From: Dechloromonas aromatica (nom. nud.)
GTDB lineage: Bacteria > Pseudomonadota > Gammaproteobacteria > Burkholderiales > Rhodocyclaceae
Direction: 5' to 3'
Length of the DNA stretch: 64,000 bases
NCBI GenBank assembly: GCA_017848965.1
Contig: JAFIHA010000015.1
Coordinates: forward strand, 1-64,000
Shown: positions 45,333-54,387 of the stretch, one piece after another
Position numbering within the stretch: the stretch's first letter is position 1
How the letters are laid out: every line of letters begins with the position of its first letter
Notes under the pieces: generated by a model
Seen by the model: only the letters and a program-made list of their open reading frames with translations
What the model was told of the DNA's origin: nothing
Databases searched by the model: none
Program-made: the position numbers and the translations under genes

Positions 45333-45893
45333 ATGCCGGCCATGGCAAAAAGAACCTTGATCCTCGGCGGCGCCCGTTCGGGCAAGAGCCGCCACGCCGA
45401 ACAAATCGCCGCCGCATCCGGCCAGCGGGTCGTCTACGTCGCCACCGCCGAGTCGCGCGATGGCGAGATGGTGCGCCGCATCGCCCACCACCGCGCACGC
45501 CGCCCGGCCGACTGGGGCTGCGTCGAGGAACCGCTCTATCTGGCTACCCGCCTGCGCGAACTGGCGGCGCCCGACTCCTGCCTCCTGGTCGATTGCCTGA
45601 CGCTGTGGCTGTCCAACCTGCTCTTCGCCGGCCGCGCTGCGGCGCAGGCGGAAACCGGCGAAGCCATTTCCTGCCCGCTGTTCGCCGGAGAAACGGCGGC
45701 GCTGGTCGAAACGCTGCCGCAGCTACCCGGGCAGGTCATTCTGGTCTCCAACGAGGTCGGCTGGGGCATCGTGCCGATGCATCCGGTCTCGCGCCTGTTT
45801 GCCGACGAACAGGGCCGGCTCAACCAGCGTGTCGCGGCGGTCTGCGAGCGGGTTACGCTGGTCGCCGCCGGCCTGCCGCTGACGCTGAAATAG
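45333..45893 (+). CDS. cobU: Adenosylcobinamide kinase / adenosylcobinamide-phosphate guanylyltransferase
   Basis: CobU phosphorylates adenosylcobinamide and attaches GMP to give adenosylcobinamide-GDP, the substrate of CobS. The 186-residue protein has a P-loop GGARSGKSRHAE (about 11-22), VYVATAES, the guanylylated-His region IAHHRARRPADW and VSNEVGWGIVPMHPVSRLF. Start 45333 has GGGAG upstream; ATG 45342 is an alternative. It is divergent from the ATPase operon and abuts the stop of the convergent methyltransferase gene. Confidence 0.94.
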   Translation: MPAMAKRTLILGGARSGKSRHAEQIAAASGQRVVYVATAESRDGEMVRRIAHHRARRPADWGCVEEPLYLATRLRELAAPDSCLLVDCLTLWLSNLLFAGRAAAQAETGEAISCPLFAGETAALVETLPQLPGQVILVSNEVGWGIVPMHPVSRLFADEQGRLNQRVAAVCERVTLVAAGLPLTLK

Positions 45894-46565
45894 TCAGCCG
45901 CGCTTGCGCAACGTATAAACCCGCCACATCGCGTAGCCGGGCAGAAAATCCCGATGGCCGACGATGTCGAAGCCGGCCTCAGCGAACTCCGCCTCAATGA
46001 CGCGGCGCGGCACGACGAAGCGGTTGTTGTTGACCTGCCGCCGCGCTTCCAGCCGGGCCCGCCGCCAGGCCTTGAAATTGCCGTCCACCCAAAGCGAAAG
46101 GACGACGCTTTCACAGGAAACTCGGTGAAATTCGCGCAGCATCGCCAGCCGGTGCGCCGGTTCGGCGATATGGTGCAGCAGGCGCATGCTGAACACGCAG
46201 TCAACAGCGCCGTCGCCCAGATCGATGGCGAAGGCCGAGGTCTGGAAGGCCTCGACGCCGGCAACGATCTCCGGCGCCTGCGTGGCCTGGGCCACGGCAA
46301 TCATGTCGGCCGAGTTGTCGGCGGCGAGGATGCGACGCTCGCTCCGTTCCGCCAGCATCGGCCAGAAGCGCCCGGCGCCGCAGGGCAGATCAAGCACGCT
46401 GGCCGGGTCTCCAGCCATGGCCAGCGCCGCCCGCGCGATCCGCTGCTCGCGCCAGTCGGAAAGACGGCGCATCGGGCCAGCCCGATGCTTGTCGAAATAC
46501 TGCTGGGCGTGCTTTCGGTCGTACTTGCGGGAGAACTCGAGTTCGATCGGTCCTGCTTGGCTCAT
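45894..46565 (-). CDS. Class I SAM-dependent methyltransferase
   Basis: The 223-residue protein has motif I SVLDLPCGAGRFWPML (about 57-72), ILAADNSADMI (motif II) and VDCVFSMRLLHHI (motif IV region), as in UbiE-like class I methyltransferases. An N-terminal FSRKYDRKHAQQYFDKHR helix precedes the core. The substrate is unknown, and position inside the cobalamin region does not by itself imply a role there, since corrin methylases are a different fold. A 9-bp-stem hairpin stands just before the start codon. Confidence 0.82.
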   Translation of the reverse strand: MSQAGPIELEFSRKYDRKHAQQYFDKHRAGPMRRLSDWREQRIARAALAMAGDPASVLDLPCGAGRFWPMLAERSERRILAADNSADMIAVAQATQAPEIVAGVEAFQTSAFAIDLGDGAVDCVFSMRLLHHIAEPAHRLAMLREFHRVSCESVVLSLWVDGNFKAWRRARLEARRQVNNNRFVVPRRVIEAEFAEAGFDIVGHRDFLPGYAMWRVYTLRKRG

Positions 46566-46571
46566 GGAGGA

Positions 46572-46597
46572 TATCCGGGTATCTGCGAACCCGGATA
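46572..46597 (-). promoter_or_regulatory. Perfect hairpin directly before the methyltransferase start
   Basis: TATCCGGGT and ACCCGGATA (9 bp) enclose an 8-base loop, ending 6 bases before the start codon at 46565. Any ribosome-binding bases (GGATA) would be inside the stem. It could regulate translation, be a dimeric regulator's operator, or act as a terminator for cobQ-side transcripts. Confidence 0.45.
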
Positions 46598-46657
46598 CTA
46601 GAGGCCTCCCCCTTAACCAAACATGAACGAATCTCGACAGATTGCTACCGGATGTTT

Positions 46658-48139
46658 CTAGGGCGTATTCACAGCAAGCAGGGGTAGCACGACGCTCAGC
46701 TTTTGCCAGTCGAATGCCGCTTCGACTGAATCGGCCAGACGTTCCAGATCGGCTTCGCGGCGCGCCGCGAAATCGACCCGATCAACCTCGCCGACACCGG
46801 CCCAGCGCAACAGCGCGGTCAACGCCTCGGGATGCTCGAAGACGCCGTGACAGTAGGTGCCGAGTAGCTGATCATCAGCCGAGATGGCTCCGTCGGCACG
46901 GCCGTCGGCAAGCTGCACGGCGGCCCGCGTCAGGCCATCGCCCTGAGTGACGCCAAGGTGGATTTCGTAGCCGGTCATCGCCGGCTGTCCTTCGAGACGC
47001 AAGTGACCGCTCACATTGCGCAACTGCTTTTCGCTTTCGAGCGTCGTATCAACCGCCAGGAAGCCGAGACCGGGCGTCGTTCCCGGTGATCCTTCGAGAC
47101 CGAGCGGGTCGGCGATGCTGCGCCCGAGCATCTGGTAGCCACCACACAAGCCGATCACCTTGCCGCCGTAGCGCAGATGGCGGGCAATGGCCTGATCGTG
47201 GCCCTGAGTGCGCAGCCAGTCGAGGTCGGCGCGCACCGCTTTCGATCCAGGCAGGACAATCAGGTCGGCCGGCGGCAGCGCCTCGCCCGGCGCGATCCAG
47301 CGGAAGTCGACTTGCGGGTGCAGGCGCAGCGGATCAAGATCGTTGTGGTTCGAGGTGCGCGGATAGGCCGGCGCAGCAACGCGGATTTTTGCTGCTTGCT
47401 TCCCGTCCACCGCAGCCGTCGCGATCGCGTCCTCAGCGTCAAGCATCAGCCCGTGCAGGTAGGGCAGAACACCAAGCACCGGCTTGCCGGTGCGCTGTTC
47501 GAGCCAGTCGAGACCGGGCTCGAGCAGTGCGATGTCGCCGCGAAAACGGTTGATGACGAAACCGACAACGCGCGCCTGCTCGGACGCCGACAACAGTTCC
47601 AGCGTGCCGACCAGGTGGGCAAAAACACCGCCGCGGTCGATGTCGGCGACGATGATCACCGGGCAATCGACGGCCTCGGCAAAGCCCATGTTGGCGATGT
47701 CGCGGTCGCGCAGGTTGATCTCGGCCGGCGAGCCGGCGCCTTCGACGAGAACGCAGTCGTAGTGCGCGGTCAGCCGCGCCCAGGATTCGAGCACAGCGCC
47801 CATCGCGCGCGGTTTGTACTCATGGTAAGCCTTGGCGTCGAGGTCGGTGGCGACCTGGCCGTGGATGATGACCTGCGCCTTGCGGTCGGTGGTCGGCTTC
47901 AACAGCACCGGGTTGAAGTCGGTATGCGGTTCCAGCCCACAAGCCAGCGCCTGCAGCGCCTGCGCCCGGCCAATTTCGCCACCATCGACGGTGACCGCCG
48001 AATTGAGCGCCATGTTCTGCGGCTTGAACGGCGCCACCTTGACGCCACGGCGCTTGAGAATGCGGCACAGCGCGGCGACCAGCGTCGATTTGCCGGCGTC
48101 GGAAGTGGTGCCTTGCACCATCAGGGCGGAAGCGAACAT
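46658..48139 (-). CDS. cobQ: Cobyric acid synthase (glutamine-hydrolysing)
   Basis: CobQ amidates four side chains of adenosylcobyrinic acid a,c-diamide using glutamine and ATP. The 493-residue protein has an N-terminal synthetase domain ([39 protein letters not shown]) and a C-terminal class I glutaminase-like domain with its Cys in [10 protein letters not shown] (about 333) and GYEIHLG. ATG 48139 is chosen; nine extra codons upstream are possible. It is on its own on the minus strand, without a visible riboswitch in its 45-bp leader. Confidence 0.95.
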   Translation of the reverse strand: MFASALMVQGTTSDAGKSTLVAALCRILKRRGVKVAPFKPQNMALNSAVTVDGGEIGRAQALQALACGLEPHTDFNPVLLKPTTDRKAQVIIHGQVATDLDAKAYHEYKPRAMGAVLESWARLTAHYDCVLVEGAGSPAEINLRDRDIANMGFAEAVDCPVIIVADIDRGGVFAHLVGTLELLSASEQARVVGFVINRFRGDIALLEPGLDWLEQRTGKPVLGVLPYLHGLMLDAEDAIATAAVDGKQAAKIRVAAPAYPRTSNHNDLDPLRLHPQVDFRWIAPGEALPPADLIVLPGSKAVRADLDWLRTQGHDQAIARHLRYGGKVIGLCGGYQMLGRSIADPLGLEGSPGTTPGLGFLAVDTTLESEKQLRNVSGHLRLEGQPAMTGYEIHLGVTQGDGLTRAAVQLADGRADGAISADDQLLGTYCHGVFEHPEALTALLRWAGVGEVDRVDFAARREADLERLADSVEAAFDWQKLSVVLPLLAVNTP

Positions 48140-48184
48140 GGCAGCCTCGGAAAACGGGAGGCGCATTATCGCATTGCCCTGATC

Positions 48185-49534
48185 TCAGCGCGCCAACCCG
48201 TAATAGCTATTGAAGTAACGCACCAGCCGCGTCGTCTCCTCCGGCGTCAGCGGCGCCACGCCGCGCAGTTGGCGGTAGGAATGCATGCGCGTCAGGCTCG
48301 GCGTCCAGTCGCTGCGCCGTGAGAGCAGCAAGCGACGAGCATCGTGGCAAGCCAGGCATTTCTGTTCGACCAACTTTTCCGTGCCGGCGCCATCGGGTTT
48401 GAAGCGGCCGCTGCGCACTTCCTCGGCGCGTTTGCCGTCCATCTCGGCCTTGCCGGCGATGCGCGCGGCGAATTGGACGTAGCAGACTTCGCCGTCGCGC
48501 ACTTCGCGGCTGCCCCGGCGTTCCTCGATATTGATCAGGTGTTCGACGTAGTCGCCGTCCTTCGTCCGGCGGTTGATGTTGTAGTTGTAGAACTCGGAAA
48601 ACACCACGTCGCCGTTGCGCAGCACCTTGATGGCCATGGCCTGGTCGTCGCCGGCGGGCCGTTCCGGCAGATAGGCGACGGCGCCATCCGGGGCGATGCG
48701 CCCGATCCGGCCACGTTGGTCGCCGGAAAACCACAGCACGCCGTCTGGCGCCGCCGACATTTGCTGGATGTAGGTGGCGTCGGGCAGTTTCTGTTCGCTG
48801 AGTTTGCCATCGACGGCAACCCGGCCCAACACGAAACGGCAGTGGTCGGAGAAGGCGAGGCCGCCGGCGGCCGGCGTCAGGTTGCTCGGGCAACTGTTGT
48901 CCCAGGCCGCCACCGTGCTCCATTGGCCATCGCGCGACAGCGTCGCCAACCGGCCCTTGGGTTGGGCGCCATTGCGCCCCGGCACCAGGATCGTCACCCA
49001 GGCGCGGCCCCGGCGGTCAAAGGCCAGCGAGGTCGGCCAACCTTCGCGCAGGGGAAAATCGTGCATCCGGCCCTGGCGGTCGATGCGACCGACCTTGGCG
49101 ATCATCGCGCTGCCGTGGCCGGCGTGTTCGTCGCTGTCGTTTTCATGCCCGGACATCTGCGTGAACCACGCTTCGCCCCGGCGATCGACGGCGACCATGC
49201 CGGGGTGGCCGTCGCGCGTGGGGAATTCCCGGATGCGCCCGTTCGGCGCCAGACGGCCGATCTTGCCGCCGTCCATTTCGACGAACCAGACGTTGCCCCG
49301 GCGATCCAGCGCCAGAGCGCTGGGCTCGGCGTTCTTCGTCGGCAGCGCATAGGCCTTGACGCTACCGTCCGGCGCCAGCCGCGACACGGCGTTGTTGTCG
49401 CCCTCGGTAAACCAGATGCCGCCGGTTTTGTCTTCGACCAGTTGATAGGAGCCGAAAGGCCGGCAGGCCAGGGCCGGCGTCGCCAGCAGCACGGCGAGGC
49501 CGCAGAGAATGGGGAAAATCGCTTGCTTGCGCAT
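48185..49534 (-). CDS. Exported Vgb-like beta-propeller protein with C-terminal c-type heme motif
   Basis: This is a periplasmic protein of 449 residues with a signal peptide ending ATPALA (about 24). Repeats of the virginiamycin-B-lyase/SMP-30 kind follow: GGIWFTEGDNNAVSRLAPDG, GNVWFVEMDGGKIGRLAPNG, GEAWFTQMSG and GVLWFSGDQRGRIGRIAPDG. The C-terminal 70 residues hold KCLACHDARR (CxxCH, about 392), a covalent-heme motif. Lyase activity is not implied; a redox or ligand-binding role beside the TonB receptors is more likely (inference). AAGGAG precedes the ATG. It lies 17 bp after the TonB receptor gene. Confidence 0.78.
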   Translation of the reverse strand: MRKQAIFPILCGLAVLLATPALACRPFGSYQLVEDKTGGIWFTEGDNNAVSRLAPDGSVKAYALPTKNAEPSALALDRRGNVWFVEMDGGKIGRLAPNGRIREFPTRDGHPGMVAVDRRGEAWFTQMSGHENDSDEHAGHGSAMIAKVGRIDRQGRMHDFPLREGWPTSLAFDRRGRAWVTILVPGRNGAQPKGRLATLSRDGQWSTVAAWDNSCPSNLTPAAGGLAFSDHCRFVLGRVAVDGKLSEQKLPDATYIQQMSAAPDGVLWFSGDQRGRIGRIAPDGAVAYLPERPAGDDQAMAIKVLRNGDVVFSEFYNYNINRRTKDGDYVEHLINIEERRGSREVRDGEVCYVQFAARIAGKAEMDGKRAEEVRSGRFKPDGAGTEKLVEQKCLACHDARRLLLSRRSDWTPSLTRMHSYRQLRGVAPLTPEETTRLVRYFNSYYGLAR

Positions 49535-49551
49535 GCACAACTCCTTGCCAG

Positions 49552-51456
49552 TCAGAAACGCAAAATGAATTCGCCGCGCAGGGTGCGCGGCTCGCCATGC
49601 CAGAAGAAACCGCTGACGTAGTCGCGGTCGAAGACGTTGTCGAGCGCCAGCGTTGCTTCCCAGCCCTTGGCCCGCCAGCTTGCCGCCAGGTCGAGGACGT
49701 CGTAGGCCGCCTTTTTCCAGCGATAGCCCCGGCTGTCGACCACGGTGTTGGCTTCGTCGGTGTAGGCGCTGCCGACCAAGCGCCATTTGGCGCGGGCGGA
49801 AAATCCTGCGGTCGACGCGTAATTCAGCACAAAATTTGCCTTGTGCCGGGGCATGTCCGGCAGGACGTTGCCGACCAGTTGCGGCGCCGACTGGTCGCGG
49901 ACGATGCGGGTGCGGGTGTAGGTGTAATTGGCGTCGAGCTGCCAATGCCCGGCGAGCGGCTGCGACCAATGCGTTTCCAGCCCGTGCGCTCGCACTTCAC
50001 CAACGTTCTGCGGCTGCTGCACGACCGGCGAACCGTAATCGAGGATGCGCACGGCTATCTTGTCCTGCCAGCGGGTGGCGAACAGGGTGACGCCGCCGTT
50101 GCCACCCGCCGCGCTGCCGAGCAGGGCGAGGTCGGCGGTGGTCGAGCGTTCCGGCTTCAGCGCCGGGTTGGCCAGCGTCACCGAGCCGGCGCTGACAAAA
50201 CCGTTGTACAACTGCGTCGCCTGTGGCGGCGAGAAGCCGCTGCCCAAACTGCCGCGCAGGCGGGTGGTCGCGCCCAGCGGCCAGGACAGCGCGATCTTCG
50301 GGCTGGTCGCCGCCTTGACCACGCCGCCGCCGCGCGTTTCCTGCCCGGGTGGGCCGGCATCGAACACGCGTGACGAGATATAGCGTTGCCAGTCGTGGCG
50401 CAGCCCCAATTCCAGGCGGCCGGCGCCGAGCGGCATTTCGCCGGAAGCAAACAGCGCCTCCTTGCGGATCAGCGAATCGGCCTGCGTGCGCGTGACGCGG
50501 CTGGCGTAATCGCTGGCGCTGAATTGTTCCGACAGTTCGATCAGGCTGCCGCCCAGCCGTCCCTGCCAGCCGCCGTCCTGCCAGGCCAGCGCCGCCGAGG
50601 CCTCGCGCTGGCGGGTATCCTGAGTCAGCCATTGGTCCGCCGCCAGACCGGCGGCGTCGATACCGCTGCCGCGATCACGCACGCCGGCCGTGGCATTGCG
50701 GTCTTCACCCAGCGCCGCTTCCAGCGACCAGCGTTCGTTCACCTGCCAGGAAAACTGGCTGCGCACGGTATCGGTTTGCCAGTCGAAGACCCAGTTCGGA
50801 CGGCCGAAAAACGAATGGTTGTCCGAGTGCTTGAGGTTCAGCGACGCGGCGAAATCGCGCCCGGTCCAGGCCAGCTTGCCGTCCACGGCAGTGCTGCGGC
50901 CGTGCTCGTCGGCGACCGTGATCTGGTAGGGAAAAGGCGAGCGCGGCACGGTGCGGAAACCCTGGTCTTCGCGGTTTTCCGCCAGCAGTGACCAGGCCAG
51001 TTCACCCCGCTCGCCGCTGCCACCCAGACGGGTGTAGTTGCCGCCCCGGGAATCCACCCCCTGCGTCAGGTTGAGCGCAGGATTCTGCCGACCGCCGGCC
51101 CGCCGCGTCGTCACCGCAATCGCCCCGCCCATCGCCTCGGCGCCGAAACGCGCCGACGCCGCGCCGCGCAATACCTCAATGCGCTCCACCTGTTCCGGGC
51201 GCAAGGCCGACAACTCGCTGACGGAAGAAACGAAGCCATCGACCACCACGGCAATGCCGCGCACCCCGCGCATGCTGATGACGCTGTTGTTCTCGTCCAG
51301 CCCGACCCGCCGCTTGAGCATCTCCAGCAGACTGGCCGGCTTCTCGCGGGCGATGTCGGCGGCGGTGATCAGGGAGACGTCGGTTTCGGCCGCCTCCCCG
51401 CCCCAGGCCGGACTGGCCAACAGCAGCAGCAGGACCGCCGTTCTAGAAGCGCACAT
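49552..51456 (-). CDS. TonB-dependent outer-membrane receptor
   Basis: The 634-residue receptor has a short signal peptide (RTAVLLLLLASPAWGGEA), a plug domain (ISMRGVRGIAVVVDGF, VERIEVLRGAASARFGAEAMGG) and a 22-strand-type barrel ending in LDNVFDRDYVSGFFWHGEPR and a final aromatic Phe. No STN signalling domain is present. Its start overlaps the stop of the STN-type receptor gene by 14 bases, and the heme-motif propeller gene follows. The substrate is unknown; iron chelates and corrinoids are both possible given the neighbours. Confidence 0.87.
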   Translation of the reverse strand: MCASRTAVLLLLLASPAWGGEAAETDVSLITAADIAREKPASLLEMLKRRVGLDENNSVISMRGVRGIAVVVDGFVSSVSELSALRPEQVERIEVLRGAASARFGAEAMGGAIAVTTRRAGGRQNPALNLTQGVDSRGGNYTRLGGSGERGELAWSLLAENREDQGFRTVPRSPFPYQITVADEHGRSTAVDGKLAWTGRDFAASLNLKHSDNHSFFGRPNWVFDWQTDTVRSQFSWQVNERWSLEAALGEDRNATAGVRDRGSGIDAAGLAADQWLTQDTRQREASAALAWQDGGWQGRLGGSLIELSEQFSASDYASRVTRTQADSLIRKEALFASGEMPLGAGRLELGLRHDWQRYISSRVFDAGPPGQETRGGGVVKAATSPKIALSWPLGATTRLRGSLGSGFSPPQATQLYNGFVSAGSVTLANPALKPERSTTADLALLGSAAGGNGGVTLFATRWQDKIAVRILDYGSPVVQQPQNVGEVRAHGLETHWSQPLAGHWQLDANYTYTRTRIVRDQSAPQLVGNVLPDMPRHKANFVLNYASTAGFSARAKWRLVGSAYTDEANTVVDSRGYRWKKAAYDVLDLAASWRAKGWEATLALDNVFDRDYVSGFFWHGEPRTLRGEFILRF

Positions 51457-53689
51457 TCAGCCCGAGCCAGACATTGCGACGATCCATGTATTCGTATTGC
51501 TGTTCGCGATAACGCCGGTCGAAGATGTTGTTCACCGCCAGACTCAGTTCCGCACTGCGAAGTGGCCCACTCACGGGCAAGCGCCAGCCGATCTTGGCAT
51601 CCGCAACGAAATGGCCGGCCTTGCGCGCCTCGTCGGTGTTTCGATCATTGAAGTAGTAGTCATCGACATAACGACCGGAAAGGCGGACGTAGTACTGTTC
51701 CGACGGGGAATAAACGACACCTGCGTTAAGCTTGTGCGGTGCAATGCGCTGCACCTGTTTGCCAACGGTCAGGGGATCGCTCGGGTTTTCCTTGATGCGC
51801 GAATCCGTATAGGTGTAGTTCAGGTACGGTTGCCAATCGCCAAGCTTGCCCTCGAACGCCAGCTCCAGACCATCAATGGCCACCTTGCCGATGTTCTGGA
51901 ACTGCCACTGCGGTCCGACCCGGATCGACGAAATCTTGTCCTCGTAGTCGGTATGAAACAGTGCCGCCCGTGCCGACCAGTTAAGCTGACGATGCTTGAC
52001 GCCAAGTTCGTAGGAAATCGAGGTTTCCGGTTTCAGGTCGGGATTGTCCAGCCAGGCACCACCGCCACGGAATTTGAGAAAATTCAAGGCCGGCACATAC
52101 GCAGTTCCCACTGTCGCATACAGGGAAGTCGGTTCACTCAGCCGATAGCGGAGACCCAGGCGCGGATTGAAAACCTTGTCCTTGGAGTCCTTGCCGGTTG
52201 CGACGCCATTCTGGCTATCCCCGGCGAATTCGTAGCGATCCCAACGACCACCGGCGAGGATGGTCAGGTTCTCGGATAGCTGATGCTCATCCTGCACGAA
52301 GATGCCGGTCAGCTTGCTCTTGGAAATGCTTTCGCCGCTGCCACCCCAGATTACATCTTCCCAGCGACTGGTGAATTTTCCGACCCCGTATGCGTAACCC
52401 AGGGTCAGCAGATTGGCCGCACTCAGGCGCAGGTCAGCCTGCAGGTCGAGGTAGTCATGACTCTCGATCCGGTCATCGACCTCGGCCAGAACCAGGCTGC
52501 CGGCATTGCCGTTCACGTATTCGTCATCGAACAACATGTGCGTGCTTTGCCGGGTATGACGAAGCCGCACCTTGAACACTGCGCGCTCCCCCAGTTCGAA
52601 GCGATAGCCAAGGTCGTAATTTTCCGAATCGTTGTCAAAACGATAGTTCGGATGCCCGCCCAACCAGGCGGAACTGGCATCGCCCTTGCGCGCCGAGAAA
52701 GTGATTTCCTGGTTGGCAGCGGGCCGCAGACCAAGCGTGAGACCAAATTTCTTGTCCCTGCCATCGCGCGACGCCAAATCCCTGGAACCCCATGGATCGG
52801 AATCCGGTTGGGCAACATAGCCATCGGTGCGGTAATCGCTCGCGGAAAGACGGAAATCGACCACATCCCAGGCCGCACCAACCGCCGCCGAGAACAGTCT
52901 GGCGTCGTGAGACCCCGCCCCGATACTCACCTCGGCCCCGGGAGCACCTCGCCAGCGCTTGGGGACGAAGTTCACCACGCCGCCCACCGCGCTCGGTCCG
53001 TAAAGCGCGGAAGCCGGCCCCCGGACGATTTCGACCCTTTCCAGATCCTGCAGGTCGAGCACCTGGATACCCTGATGAATGCCCGCGACCGGCGACTCGA
53101 TCGGCATCCCGTCGATAAGTATCTGGCTGGTCGACCCACCGAAGGAACCACCGACACCGCGCAGGGTAATCCTCGGCAGGGAGGCAGGCGAACCGTAACC
53201 GGCAACATCCACCCCCTCGACATTACGCAACAGGTCCAGCGGACTCTGCACCTGCTGGGTGGCAATGTCCTTGCGTCCGACCACGGTCACGCTGGCCGGT
53301 ACATCCTCGACCCAGCGCTCGGTCCGTGTCGCCGTGACCACCATTTCCGGCAGCACCTTTTCGCTGTGCCCGGCGCGCACGATGACGTAGCTGCTGTCGC
53401 CATCCTTGCGGAACTCCAGCCCGGTGCCGGCGAGCAGGCGGCGCAGGGCTTCTTCCAGGCGCATGTCGCCTTTGACTGCGCTGGCCTGGAGCGTGCCGAC
53501 GACATCGCTGGCGTGGGCGATCTGCACGCCGGCCTGGCTGGCCAGGGCGCGCAATGCGCTGCCTAGCGGCTGGGCGGCAACGTCGACCGGAACGGCGAAG
53601 ACGGCGCTGCTCTGGAAGGCCAGGAACAAGGCCGTGGCGATGGTGCTGAGAAGAGGCCGGCGCTCGCCGGCGAAGGCTTTTTGAAACAC
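51443..53689 (-). CDS. TonB-dependent receptor with N-terminal signalling (STN) domain, FecA/FpvA type
   Basis: This outer-membrane transducer has 748 residues. After a signal peptide ending SSAVFA, residues about 35-105 form an STN domain (VDVAAQPLGSALRALASQAG, MRLEEALRRLLAGTGLEF). Then come a TonB-box-like PEMVVTATR, a plug (ITLRGVGGSFGGSTSQILID) and a barrel ending LAVNNIFDRRYREQQYEY and Phe. STN receptors signal to an anti-sigma factor, here the divergently encoded FecR-like protein. GTG 53689 is taken as the start because GGGGGAAATCAC precedes it. Confidence 0.88.
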   Translation of the reverse strand: MFQKAFAGERRPLLSTIATALFLAFQSSAVFAVPVDVAAQPLGSALRALASQAGVQIAHASDVVGTLQASAVKGDMRLEEALRRLLAGTGLEFRKDGDSSYVIVRAGHSEKVLPEMVVTATRTERWVEDVPASVTVVGRKDIATQQVQSPLDLLRNVEGVDVAGYGSPASLPRITLRGVGGSFGGSTSQILIDGMPIESPVAGIHQGIQVLDLQDLERVEIVRGPASALYGPSAVGGVVNFVPKRWRGAPGAEVSIGAGSHDARLFSAAVGAAWDVVDFRLSASDYRTDGYVAQPDSDPWGSRDLASRDGRDKKFGLTLGLRPAANQEITFSARKGDASSAWLGGHPNYRFDNDSENYDLGYRFELGERAVFKVRLRHTRQSTHMLFDDEYVNGNAGSLVLAEVDDRIESHDYLDLQADLRLSAANLLTLGYAYGVGKFTSRWEDVIWGGSGESISKSKLTGIFVQDEHQLSENLTILAGGRWDRYEFAGDSQNGVATGKDSKDKVFNPRLGLRYRLSEPTSLYATVGTAYVPALNFLKFRGGGAWLDNPDLKPETSISYELGVKHRQLNWSARAALFHTDYEDKISSIRVGPQWQFQNIGKVAIDGLELAFEGKLGDWQPYLNYTYTDSRIKENPSDPLTVGKQVQRIAPHKLNAGVVYSPSEQYYVRLSGRYVDDYYFNDRNTDEARKAGHFVADAKIGWRLPVSGPLRSAELSLAVNNIFDRRYREQQYEYMDRRNVWLGLNVRF

Positions 53690-53831
53690 GTGATTTCCCC
53701 CTTGGTTGTCTGGCGATGCGCTCGCCTCTCCCCACCAAGACGGATGAATTTGCCCTCTCCCTACCTCTGCCGGGCCAAACGCGACAATATGCCGCATGGA
53801 GTGGGGCGGCATCGCCGATTAGCATGCGGCC

Positions 53832-54359
53832 ATGAATGCCACCACTTGTCCGCCTACCGAGCCGCTGGTACTTGATCTCTATCGCAGGCATTTCGACGAG
53901 TTGCGGCATTTTCTCGGGCGCCGGCTCGACTGTCCGGAGGCCGGCCGCGATGCCGCGCAGGAAATCTTCCTGCGCCTGCTGATCAATCCGCCGGCTGTCG
54001 ACATCCGCAATCCGCGCGCCTTCCTGCTCCGCTCGGCACGCAACTTCCTCATCGACCTCGGCCGCGCCGCCCAGAGCCGGCCGCAACTGGTGGTGGTCGA
54101 TGAGACGGACCCCGGCCTGGTCGACCCGCTCGCCGACCCCGCCCGCATCGTCATGGCCCGCCAGCAATTGCGCCTGCTCGCGACGGGTATCGAAGCACTG
54201 CCGGCCAAATGCCGCGAAGTCTTCTTCCTGCACCGCTTCGACGCCCTGACGCAGGGCGAGATCGCTGCCCGGCTCGGTATTTCCGCCAAGATGGTGGAAA
54301 AACACCTGGCCAGCGCCATGCTCCATCTGCGCCGCCTGTGGGCGAAGCATTCGGCCTGA
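53832..54359 (+). CDS. FecI-like extracytoplasmic-function sigma factor
   Basis: This 175-residue sigma-70-family protein has region 2 (YRRHFDELRHFLGRRL, GRDAAQEIFLRLL, RNPRAFLLRSARNFLID) and region 4 (LPAKCREVFFLHRFDALTQG, ARLGISAKMVEKHLASAM). This is the FecI type that drives iron-transport genes when released or activated by its FecR partner, encoded right after it. It is divergent from the STN receptor gene, the expected target. The 142-bp gap between them should hold both promoters. Confidence 0.92.
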   Translation: MNATTCPPTEPLVLDLYRRHFDELRHFLGRRLDCPEAGRDAAQEIFLRLLINPPAVDIRNPRAFLLRSARNFLIDLGRAAQSRPQLVVVDETDPGLVDPLADPARIVMARQQLRLLATGIEALPAKCREVFFLHRFDALTQGEIAARLGISAKMVEKHLASAMLHLRRLWAKHSA

Positions 54360-54387
54360 ATTGACTGCCCCCGCCCCGCTGCCGACA

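Noticed and set aside
45894..46565. Corrin-ring methyltransferase for the SAM-dependent enzyme near cobU
   Set aside because: Corrin methylases belong to the class III (tetrapyrrole methylase) fold; this protein has class I motifs.
48185..49534. Streptogramin-resistance lyase (Vgb)
   Set aside because: Only the propeller repeats are shared; the added CxxCH tail, export signal and receptor neighbours argue against antibiotic lyase function.
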